The notes below the pieces were generated by a model. That model searched no databases. It worked only from the letters and a program-made list of their open reading frames with translations, and was not told the DNA's origin. From an uncultured Alcaligenaceae bacterium (GTDB lineage: Bacteria > Pseudomonadota > Gammaproteobacteria > Burkholderiales > Burkholderiaceae_B): 48,628 nucleotides of DNA. The position numbers and the translations under genes are program-made. Of this stretch, positions 8,198 through 15,200 are shown piece after piece; positions within the stretch are counted from its first letter, which is position 1; each line of letters starts with the position of its first letter. The stretch is from contig CALFXX010000162.1 in the NCBI GenBank assembly GCA_937952975.1, forward strand, positions 1 through 48,628. The letters are read 5' to 3'.

Positions 8198-8219
8198 GTG
8201 ACGGCAAACTTGCCGTCAC
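8198..8219 (+). terminator. Hairpin directly after rpoA
   Basis: GTGACGGCAA (8198-8207) is an exact inverted repeat of TTGCCGTCAC (8210-8219), giving at least an 8-bp GC-rich stem with a 6-base loop 11 bases after the rpoA stop. It is followed by TGTCTAGTTACAG, without a T-run, so it may be a weak or partial terminator or a 3'-end protecting structure. Confidence 0.4.
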
Positions 8220-8348
8220 TGTCTAGTTACAGTATTTGAGTTTTGTATTGATTTTGTTGTAGTGAGATGCTTTTAGTGATTTGGCTTTGTTGATTCGTCA
8301 TTAGAGTGAATCTACAAACCATCAGTAACATTTTTTATAACCGGCCCG

Positions 8349-8383
8349 CACTCTCGCTTGTTTGTACTAACCAAGCGTGAGTG
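8349..8383 (+). promoter_or_regulatory. Stem-loop in the rplQ leader
   Basis: CACTCTCGCTTG (8349-8360) pairs with CAAGCGTGAGTG (8372-8383) over 12 positions with a single mismatch and an 11-base loop. It lies 61 bases before the rplQ ATG, in an unusually long leader. It could be a protein-binding or processing element, for example for autogenous control. The function is inferred from position only. Confidence 0.4.
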
Positions 8384-8444
8384 ATAGAAGAGCTGAAACC
8401 TTCCGAGTGGAAACGCTCTTAATAGATTCAATAAGGATATAACC

Positions 8445-8840
8445 ATGCGCCACGGCCACGGTCTACGTAAACTGAACCGCACTAGCAGCCACCGTCTTGC
8501 GATGTTTCGCAACATGGCAGTTGCCTTACTGACTCACGAAGCCATCAAAACAACTTTGCCAAAGGCAAAAGAGTTGCGCCGTATCGTTGAGCCTTTGATC
8601 AATTTGGGCAAGAGCCCAACGCTTGCAAACAAGCGTCTTGCGTTTGCGCGCCTGCGCGATCGCGAAATCGTATTGAAGCTGTTTGCTGAAATCGGCCCAC
8701 GCTACGCTGCTCGTAATGGCGGCTACACCCGTGTCCTGAAGATGGGTTTCCGTCAAGGTGATAATGCACCGATGGCTTTCATGGAATTGGTTGATCGGCC
8801 CCTGGTTGCTGACGAAGTGGTTGAAGACTCAGCCGAATAA
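8445..8840 (+). CDS. rplQ: 50S ribosomal protein L17
   Basis: L17 (bL17) is a large-subunit protein near the exit tunnel. The 131-residue product begins MRHGHGLRKLNRTSSHR and continues with the family's MFRNMAVALLTHEAIKTTLPKAKELR and the RYAARNGGYTRVLKMGFRQGDNAPMAF block. AAGGAT precedes the ATG. It is the last gene of the superoperon, separated from rpoA by 257 bases, and is closed by a strong terminator. Confidence 0.97.
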   Translation: MRHGHGLRKLNRTSSHRLAMFRNMAVALLTHEAIKTTLPKAKELRRIVEPLINLGKSPTLANKRLAFARLRDREIVLKLFAEIGPRYAARNGGYTRVLKMGFRQGDNAPMAFMELVDRPLVADEVVEDSAE

Positions 8841-8860
8841 GTGCTGATTTGAATCAAACA

Positions 8861-8889
8861 AAAAAGGCCTCTGAAAAGAGGCTTTTTTG
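8861..8889 (+). terminator. Rho-independent terminator after rplQ
   Basis: Stem GCCTCT (8867-8872) and AGAGGC (8877-8882) with a GAAA tetraloop is flanked by an A-run on the 5' side and TTTTTT (8883-8888) on the 3' side. This is a textbook intrinsic terminator and marks the end of the ribosomal protein superoperon. Confidence 0.92.
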
Positions 8890-8954
8890 TCTCTTGAGTC
8901 TGTCATTAAGGCCTGCCAGTCAAACACCACCCTGAGCCGCCAACGAGTACTCTA

Positions 8955-9290
8955 ATGCAATCGACCGAAGTCATACTAGTGTTGACCCATGCGCCAGATC
9001 TAGAGTGCGCAAAGACTATTGCAAAGTGCCTGCTGGCAGAGCGACTTGCGGCGTGTATTAATATCGGTGCACCGGTGTTGTCGATTTACGAGTGGGAGTC
9101 AGCCGTGCACGAAACTCAAGAGATCCCTTTGACCATTAAGACCACCCTTGCACAACAAGAGCGTCTCGTCGAGCGCTTGGTGGGCTTGCATCCCTATGAT
9201 CTACCTGAAGTGCTCACTGTTTCTGCGGCAGGCGGCTATGCCCCCTACTTAGCCTGGATACAACACAATACGCAGATGGGGCCAGCGTGA
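8955..9290 (+). CDS. cutA: Divalent cation tolerance protein CutA
   Basis: CutA1 is a small trimeric ferredoxin-fold protein linked to divalent metal tolerance; its exact biochemical role is unsettled. The 111-residue protein matches the family: an N-terminal strand (VILVLTHAPD), the LLAERLAACINI segment near residue 30, YEWESAVHETQEIPLTIKT, and the HPYDLPEVLTV block at about residues 76-86. The stop overlaps the GTG start of dsbD by 4 bases (GTGA), the same cutA-dsbD pairing known from E. coli, so the two are probably translationally coupled. Confidence 0.94.
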   Translation: MQSTEVILVLTHAPDLECAKTIAKCLLAERLAACINIGAPVLSIYEWESAVHETQEIPLTIKTTLAQQERLVERLVGLHPYDLPEVLTVSAAGGYAPYLAWIQHNTQMGPA

Positions 9291-11407
9291 GCCAGATCTT
9301 GTCCTGGTTCGATCAACGTCGCGCGGCGATCAGGTACGTTGTGATAGCTCTTGTGGCCATCGCGGCGCTGTTTGGTCAGACCGCTCACGCGTCTGATGAT
9401 GGTTTCTTGGATCCGGAAAAGGCGTTTGTCTTACGCGCTGAAGTGGTTGGTGCCCAGAAAAGTACGCTCAAGCTTCAATTCAACATCGCGCCTGGTTATT
9501 ACATGTATCGCGAGCGCTTTGAGTTTTTTTCCGAGGCACCAGCGTTAAAACTAGGCGAGCCAGTATTCCCTAAGGGCCAAATTAAACACGATCCAACTTT
9601 TAACAAAGAGATGGAGCTGTATTTCAAAGATATTGAAATTTTGATACCGCTCGTACCAGCTCTCGAGGGCTCAGCTCAAGCAGCAGCAGAGCAACCGCTC
9701 AAAATTAAATTGACCGGCCAAGGCTGTGCCAGTGCGGGGTTGTGCTACCCACCCATGGACTTCTTTGTGAGTTTGAGCAAACTGCCGGATGCTCAAGGTT
9801 ACGCCCTGAATGCCCCCGCCTCACAGAGTTTGTTTGGCCGTCTGTTTAACGGTCAATGGCGTGAGTTGCTTTTTGCTGACAATGATTTGACTCTGGCCGA
9901 GCTGCTGAGCTCGACAGCGTTGATTGAGATCGTGTTGCTGTTTTTTGTATTGGGTTTGTTGTTGGCCCTGACGCCCTGCGTGTTGCCAATGGTACCGATT
10001 TTGTCTGTATTGTTAGTGGGTGAGCAGCATCACGTCTCTCGAGCCCGTGGAACGCTGCTAGCGCTTGCCTACGTGAGCGGTATGTCAGTGGTGTATACCG
10101 CGCTTGGTGTCGCGGCAGGCTTAAGCGGTGCGGGGTTAGCGGCTTGGTTGCAAACGCCCTGGGTGTTGGCCTTGTTCGCTTTGCTACTTGCATCGTTGGC
10201 ACTGTCGATGTTTGACGTGTTTACGTTTCAAATGCCCTCAAGTATTCAAACCCGGCTCACCGTTAAAAACAATTCTATTTTGGGTGGGCGTGTTGGTGCT
10301 GCTGCGTTAATGGGTGCGTTGTCAGCCTTAATTGTGGGGCCCTGCGTTGCGGCACCCCTGGCAGGAGCCCTGCTCTACATTTCGCAAACGGGTGATGTGT
10401 TGCTGGGCGGCTTAGCGTTGTTTGCGATGGCGTGGGGGATGGGCGTGCCTTTGTTGTTGATGGGCGCCTCTGCCGGAAAACTGATGCCACGCACGGGCAC
10501 CTGGATGGAAGGCGTGAAACAGTTTTTTGGCGTCCTGTTGTTGGCCACCGCCTGGTGGATGGTGACCCCGCTGTTGCCGACATGGGTACAGATTCTTGGT
10601 TGGGCAATTTTGGCTTTATTTTCGGCAGTGCTGTTACGCACCTTTGAGGCGCTTGGAGCCGAAGCGGGATTTGGCGCCCTACTGCGAAAAACACTTGGGC
10701 TGTTGTTGACGCTCGTGTGTGTAATTTGGCTAGTAGGGATCGCGAGCGGAGGACGTTCGTTGCTACAACCCTTATCTCATCTTGCGCGCAACAGTGCCGT
10801 TGTGAGCCCTGCAGGCGGCGTGACCGCTGAAAAAAATGTGGGACCCTCAAGCGCGTATGCCAGTACTGCGAATGCCAGTACTACTGCCACGACCATTACT
10901 GATACCACTGCCAAGACCACGGCCACGACCACGGCTACCACTTCCCCCACCCAATCATCAAAAAATATGTTGCTAGGGCAAGCAAGTGATCGGTCAGCCG
11001 TCACTGAGCCGCGTGTACAGCCTGCCTTGTCACCGAATGAGGCACACGCACGGTTTAAACGTGTGCGCTCGGTGGCTCAGCTCGAAGCTGAGCTTGCGCA
11101 GTCAACGCGGCCGGTGATGTTGGATTTTTATGCGGACTGGTGCGTCTCGTGCAAAGAAATGGAGTCGTTTACGTTTACGAAGCCCAACGTTGCACAGCGG
11201 ATGGATCGCTTGCTGTTGTTACAGGCTGATGTGACTGCCAACAACCCAGAGGATCGGGCGTTACTCAAGCGCTACAAGTTATTTGGTCCACCAGGAATTA
11301 TCTTTTTTGAACCAGGTGGGCGTGAAAGAAAGGACGTGCGGGTTGTAGGCTTTCAGGACAGTGATCGTTTTGCCGCAAATCTCGATCGCGTATTTTCGTT
11401 GAAATAA
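9287..11407 (+). CDS. dsbD: Thiol:disulfide interchange protein DsbD
   Basis: DsbD carries electrons from cytoplasmic thioredoxin across the inner membrane to periplasmic partners such as DsbC and cytochrome c maturation thioredoxins. The 706-residue protein has a signal-like first 35 residues, the periplasmic N-domain with the redox pair Cys147/Cys153 (GCASAGLCYPP), an eight-helix membrane domain with Cys231 (TPCVLPM) and Cys353 (GPCVAAP), and a C-terminal thioredoxin domain with WCVSC (Cys619/Cys622). All six redox cysteines are present. It is longer than E. coli DsbD because of a Thr/Ala/Ser-rich linker around residues 510-570. Start is GTG, overlapping cutA. Confidence 0.96.
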   Translation: MSQILSWFDQRRAAIRYVVIALVAIAALFGQTAHASDDGFLDPEKAFVLRAEVVGAQKSTLKLQFNIAPGYYMYRERFEFFSEAPALKLGEPVFPKGQIKHDPTFNKEMELYFKDIEILIPLVPALEGSAQAAAEQPLKIKLTGQGCASAGLCYPPMDFFVSLSKLPDAQGYALNAPASQSLFGRLFNGQWRELLFADNDLTLAELLSSTALIEIVLLFFVLGLLLALTPCVLPMVPILSVLLVGEQHHVSRARGTLLALAYVSGMSVVYTALGVAAGLSGAGLAAWLQTPWVLALFALLLASLALSMFDVFTFQMPSSIQTRLTVKNNSILGGRVGAAALMGALSALIVGPCVAAPLAGALLYISQTGDVLLGGLALFAMAWGMGVPLLLMGASAGKLMPRTGTWMEGVKQFFGVLLLATAWWMVTPLLPTWVQILGWAILALFSAVLLRTFEALGAEAGFGALLRKTLGLLLTLVCVIWLVGIASGGRSLLQPLSHLARNSAVVSPAGGVTAEKNVGPSSAYASTANASTTATTITDTTAKTTATTTATTSPTQSSKNMLLGQASDRSAVTEPRVQPALSPNEAHARFKRVRSVAQLEAELAQSTRPVMLDFYADWCVSCKEMESFTFTKPNVAQRMDRLLLLQADVTANNPEDRALLKRYKLFGPPGIIFFEPGGRERKDVRVVGFQDSDRFAANLDRVFSLK

Positions 11408-11470
11408 GTAGACAGACGCGCCCACTCGGTGCGTAAATGACTTGCAATACGCTTCAAAAAACTACGGTTC

Positions 11471-12673
11471 ATGACATCGCAGCCCCTGCCGAGTTCTTCT
11501 ACTTCGACCATGCCGGTCATTATCTTGCTCGCGCTCGCCGCTTTTGCAAGCTCTAGCGCGTTTCGAATTTGCGATCCATTATTACCAGTATTGGCCAGTG
11601 AGTTTGGTGTGCGTACAGCTCAAGCCTCTAGCGCGGTTACGTATTTTTCAATCGCCTATGGGGTCATGCAGTTCTTCTACGGGCCAGTCGGTGATCGTTA
11701 CGGTAAGTTTCGCGTGTTGTCGCTGGCCACTTTTGGTTGTGCAGCCGGCAGTCTCTTGGTGGCCTGTGCGCCAACGCTGGGTATCCTCGAATTGGGGCGC
11801 TTTATTTCAGGGGCGACCGCAGCGGGCATCATCCCCTTGTCGATGGCGTGGATCGGCGATCATGTGCCCTACGAACAGCGCCAGGCAACGCTTGCGAGAT
11901 ATTTACTAGGTTCGATTTCTGGAATTGCTATTGGTCAGTTGCTAGGCGGGGTCTTTGCTGACACGGTCGGTTGGCGCTGGGCGTTTGTTTTTCTGGCGAT
12001 GATATATATGGTCGTCGGTTCCCTTTTGATTTCCCGCCGCCATAGTGTGGTAGAAGTGCCCGCGAGTGCTGCGGTCCGATTGTTAGATCCTGTTCGCGCA
12101 GTAGTCGCTCAGCCTTGGGCACGACTTGTGTTGGTTGTTGTCTGCCTTGAAGGGGCTTTTGTGTTTGGCCCCTTAGCTTTTGTACCTGCGTACTTGCACG
12201 AGCGTCACGAAATCGCTGTTGCCTGGGCCGGCGGTATCAGTGGCTTGTTCGCTGCGGGTGCACTGATTTATGCGTTTTACGCCAACTATTTTGTACGTCG
12301 CTTTGGAGAATATCGCTTGGCGGTCGCAGGCGGAAGCATGATGGCGTTTGCCTTCGCGGTGTACTGGTTTTCTTCAGTTTGGTATTGGGGTGTACTAGCG
12401 AGTATTTTGTCGGGGCTTGGTTATTACTTATTGCACGCGGTGTTGCAAACCCATGCGACACAGATGGCTCCCGCGATGCGCGGCACGGCCGTGGCTTTGT
12501 TTGCGTCTTTTTTGTTTTTTGGCCAGTCGGTTGGCGTGATCCTCGCGTCTGTTGCGGTTGATCACTTGGGCTTAGCAGCAGTGTTTCCGATCGGAATTTT
12601 TGGACTGCCGATTTTGGCGATCGTATTTGCCTGGCGCTTACAAAAACGCCAGGCCGCACAAATAACTACCTAA
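11471..12673 (+). CDS. MFS transporter
   Basis: This is a 400-residue major facilitator superfamily carrier with about twelve hydrophobic segments. The conserved loop 2-3 signature appears as GPVGDRYGKFRV (about residues 75-87), with an antiporter-like segment around GRFISGATAAGIIPLSMAW. The second half has the matching FGEYRLAVAGGSMMAF. The fold is drug/sugar efflux-like (AraJ/Bcr type), but the substrate cannot be read from sequence. It is co-directional with dsbD after 63 bases and runs tail to tail with hemB, 2 bases apart. Confidence 0.88.
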   Translation: MTSQPLPSSSTSTMPVIILLALAAFASSSAFRICDPLLPVLASEFGVRTAQASSAVTYFSIAYGVMQFFYGPVGDRYGKFRVLSLATFGCAAGSLLVACAPTLGILELGRFISGATAAGIIPLSMAWIGDHVPYEQRQATLARYLLGSISGIAIGQLLGGVFADTVGWRWAFVFLAMIYMVVGSLLISRRHSVVEVPASAAVRLLDPVRAVVAQPWARLVLVVVCLEGAFVFGPLAFVPAYLHERHEIAVAWAGGISGLFAAGALIYAFYANYFVRRFGEYRLAVAGGSMMAFAFAVYWFSSVWYWGVLASILSGLGYYLLHAVLQTHATQMAPAMRGTAVALFASFLFFGQSVGVILASVAVDHLGLAAVFPIGIFGLPILAIVFAWRLQKRQAAQITT

Positions 12674-12675
12674 GC

Positions 12676-13692
12676 TTACTTTTGATTCAACAGCTTGGCG
12701 GCTGCCACTGCAAAGTACGTCAAAATCCCATCGGCACCTGCACGTTTAAAACCTAAGAGGGTTTCCATCATGACCTTGTCGTGATCAAGCCAGCCATTTG
12801 CTGCTGCCGCTTTAAGCATCGCGTACTCACCACTAACCTGATACGCGAAGGTTGGAACGTGAAACGCGTCTTTGACCCGACGCAGCACGTCTAGGTAGGG
12901 CATCCCAGGTTTGACCATGACCATATCGGCGCCTTCACGCAGGTCGGCAGCTACTTCGCGCAGCGCCTCGTCAATGTTGCCCGGATCCATTTGATAGGTC
13001 AGTTTGTTCGATTTACCTAAATTATTTGCTGAACCCACGGCATCTCGGAAGGGGCCGTAGAAGGCACTGGCAAACTTTGCCGAATACGCCATGATGCGGG
13101 TATGGATATAGCCATTGGCCTCTAGTGCTTCGCGGATCGACGCAATCCGACCATCCATCATGTCGCTTGGTGCAACGATATCAACACCGGCTTGGGCTTG
13201 AATCAAGGCTTGTTGCGTCAAGATTTGAACCGTGATGTCGTTCATGACATAACCGTCTGCATCAATGACACCGTCCTGCCCATGGCTGGTGTAGGGGTCA
13301 AGCGCAACGTCGGTCAAAATCCCTAGCTCAGGAAAGCGCTTTTTAAGGGCAGTGACAACACGCGGGATTAAACCATCGATGTTAATGGCTTCACCACCCT
13401 CTGGGGTTTTAAGCGCGGGGTCGATGACGGGGAATAGGGCCATCACCGGAATGCCAAGCTTGACGCACTCTTCGGCCACGGGAAGCAAGGTATCGAGCGA
13501 ATACCGAACAACGCCGGGCATCGAGTCAATCGCTTGCTTGACTTTCTTACCTTCAGTGACAAACACAGGATAAATAAGATCGTTTACAGAGAGTGAGTGC
13601 TCGCGAACTAATCTGCGTGAAAAGTCATCACGGCGTAAGCGGCGAGGGCGATTATTCGGATAGTCGGCAAGAATAAGATGTGGGGTTGTCAT
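12676..13692 (-). CDS. hemB: Delta-aminolevulinic acid dehydratase (porphobilinogen synthase)
   Basis: HemB condenses two 5-aminolevulinate molecules to porphobilinogen, an early step of heme synthesis. The 338-residue protein has both active-site lysine regions, MAYSAKFASAFYG (about residue 206) and MVKPGMPYLD (about residue 259), and the SGEYAML block. In the metal loop the sequence is LDPYTSHGQDGV, with aspartates where zinc-type enzymes have cysteines, so this is the magnesium-type enzyme as in Pseudomonas. Its ATG overlaps the engB stop by 4 bases (ATGA), which indicates co-translation. The nearby cytochrome c genes share the need for heme. Confidence 0.97.
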   Translation of the reverse strand: MTTPHLILADYPNNRPRRLRRDDFSRRLVREHSLSVNDLIYPVFVTEGKKVKQAIDSMPGVVRYSLDTLLPVAEECVKLGIPVMALFPVIDPALKTPEGGEAINIDGLIPRVVTALKKRFPELGILTDVALDPYTSHGQDGVIDADGYVMNDITVQILTQQALIQAQAGVDIVAPSDMMDGRIASIREALEANGYIHTRIMAYSAKFASAFYGPFRDAVGSANNLGKSNKLTYQMDPGNIDEALREVAADLREGADMVMVKPGMPYLDVLRRVKDAFHVPTFAYQVSGEYAMLKAAAANGWLDHDKVMMETLLGFKRAGADGILTYFAVAAAKLLNQK

Positions 13693-14312
13693 GGTACGAC
13701 CTGTGGTGAGATCCAGTTTTCAATTTGCAAGGTGGCCTCTTCGAGGCCGATCCGCGCCGTGGCAGAGAAGGGGACTGCATTTAAAGCCCCAATATCCGCC
13801 AACTCCTTTTTTACTGCAAAGACAGCTTTAATACGTTGACCATACGGAAACTTGTCGGCCTTGGTCAGCAGCGCCAAGACTGGGCGCCTAGTCGGTGCAA
13901 TCCAGTTAGCCAAGCGACGATCGAGTTCAGTGACGCCTCGACGAATGTCAATCAGTAAAACGATACCGGCCAAGGATTCGCGGCTTTGTAGATAGCCTCC
14001 CAAAATATCCGCCCACTCTTCGCGGGCACGATGGGCGACGGCGGCATACCCGTAGCCAGGCAGGTCGACCAAATAGCCCAGACGCTCATCGGGGTCGAGC
14101 GGATCGGGCAGCCCAAACATGTTGATCAGGCGCGTGCGGCCAGGCGTTTTACTTGAAAAAGCCAGACGCTTTTGATTGGTCAGCACATTAATGGCAGTCG
14201 ATTTGCCAGAATTTGAGCGCCCTACAAAACAAACTTCAGGCGCGCCGGGCTCGGGCAATTGATCGAGTCGCGCAGCCGAAGTAAAAAACGAAGCATGTTG
14301 CAATAGGGACAC
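13689..14312 (-). CDS. engB: Ribosome biogenesis GTP-binding protein EngB (YihA/YsxC)
   Basis: EngB is an essential small GTPase for 50S assembly. The 207-residue protein has G1 GRSNSGKST (about residues 31-39), the G2 region with KTPGRTRLINMF, G3 DLPGYGYA, G4 TKAD and a C-terminal SATARIGLEE in place of the G5 SAK-type loop. The start is GTG at 14312. It heads a two-gene minus-strand operon with hemB and is divergent from the cytochrome c4 gene, with a 110-base shared promoter region. Confidence 0.95.
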   Translation of the reverse strand: MSLLQHASFFTSAARLDQLPEPGAPEVCFVGRSNSGKSTAINVLTNQKRLAFSSKTPGRTRLINMFGLPDPLDPDERLGYLVDLPGYGYAAVAHRAREEWADILGGYLQSRESLAGIVLLIDIRRGVTELDRRLANWIAPTRRPVLALLTKADKFPYGQRIKAVFAVKKELADIGALNAVPFSATARIGLEEATLQIENWISPQVVP

Positions 14313-14336
14313 TGTAGGGCCTAGAAGAATCAGTTC

Positions 14337-14362
14337 AGACGCTATTGTATAATCGTGCGTCT
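14337..14362 (+). promoter_or_regulatory. Candidate promoter/operator upstream of cytochrome c4
   Basis: A perfect -10 hexamer TATAAT (14348-14353) lies inside an inverted repeat, AGACGC (14337-14342) and GCGTCT (14357-14362). I see no convincing -35 box at the right spacing. The arrangement is what one would expect if a dimeric regulator covered the -10 region, but this is positional inference. Confidence 0.35.
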
Positions 14363-14422
14363 AAAACAGTGGTTTTTTGTGGATTAGGTCTTTTTGTGCC
14401 CCACTCGGCGTCGAGGTCTTCA

Positions 14423-15124
14423 ATGAAGTATTTGTTGTCAAAGGTAGTACTAGCGAGCTGTTTGCTGCTCGGCGTTTCTGCCATGTCCCCAAGTATTGCG
14501 GCCGATGCCGCCGCAGGTCCAGCTAAGCCGGACGCTGCAAAGGGCGCTACGCTCTATGATCAAGGCGATGCAGCCCGCGGTGTGGTTGCCTGCGCTTCGT
14601 GCCATGGCGCCGCGGGTAACAGCACAATTCCCGCTAACCCCAATTTGGCTGCGCAGTCACACGAGTACATCTACAAGCAATTAAACGAGTTTCGTCCAAA
14701 AGCAGGGGCAAAAGAAGCTCTGCGTAAAGGCCCCGATGGCGCGCCGTCTGTGATGAGCGCGATGGCTGGTCCGCTGACTGAAACTGATATGCGTAACCTT
14801 GCGGCTTACCTCACCGCGCAAAAATTAACCGAACCTGCCACGGCAACAAATCCAAAGTTACTCGAGCTTGGTCAGCACATCTGGCGCGCTGGGATCCCAG
14901 ACCGCAACGTGCCAGCGTGCGCGGGTTGCCATTCGCCTAACGGCGCTGGTATTCCCGGCCAATATCCGCGCTTGGGCGGTCAGTACCCCAGTTACATCGA
15001 AGAGCAGCTCAAGCTGTTCCGTGCTGGCCACCGTGCAAATGGCCCGATGATGAACCAAATCGCTGATCGTATGTCTGATTCAGACATCAAGGCCGTCTCT
15101 GACTACGCGGCAGGTTTACGCTAG
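14423..15124 (+). CDS. Cytochrome c4-type diheme cytochrome c
   Basis: This is a periplasmic diheme c-type cytochrome that typically carries electrons to terminal oxidases. The chosen start (ATG at 14423, GAGG upstream) gives 233 residues with a clean Sec signal peptide (MKYLLSKVVLASCLLLGVSA, cleavage probably near AADA). An upstream in-frame ATG at 14345 would overlap the likely -10 box and is disfavoured. Two CxxCH heme sites are seen: Cys57-Ala-Ser-Cys60-His61 and Cys166-Ala-Gly-Cys169-His170. Both halves contain candidate distal methionines (for example SAMAGPLTETDM and NGPMMNQIADRMSD). The System II genes downstream would mature it. Confidence 0.93.
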   Translation: MKYLLSKVVLASCLLLGVSAMSPSIAADAAAGPAKPDAAKGATLYDQGDAARGVVACASCHGAAGNSTIPANPNLAAQSHEYIYKQLNEFRPKAGAKEALRKGPDGAPSVMSAMAGPLTETDMRNLAAYLTAQKLTEPATATNPKLLELGQHIWRAGIPDRNVPACAGCHSPNGAGIPGQYPRLGGQYPSYIEEQLKLFRAGHRANGPMMNQIADRMSDSDIKAVSDYAAGLR

Positions 15125-15158
15125 TTATCTGCGGCACCTGCATCATCCGTACGCAAGC

Positions 15159-15190
15159 AAGGGGGGGTCGAAAGACGCCCCCTTTTTTTT
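15159..15190 (+). terminator. Rho-independent terminator after cytochrome c4 gene
   Basis: AGGGGGGGTC (15160-15169) pairs with GACGCCCCCT (15174-15183) around a GAAA loop, with one internal mismatch, and is followed by a run of eight T. It sits 10 bases before the resB start, so resB must depend on readthrough or a promoter within the cytochrome gene or the terminator region. Confidence 0.85.
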
Positions 15191-15200
15191 AGATAAAACC

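Noticed and set aside
12629..12654. Perfect 8-bp inverted repeat GCCTGGCG / CGCCAGGC near the end of the MFS gene, as a terminator
   Set aside because: It lies inside the coding region and is not followed by a T-run on either strand, so it is not a convincing terminator.
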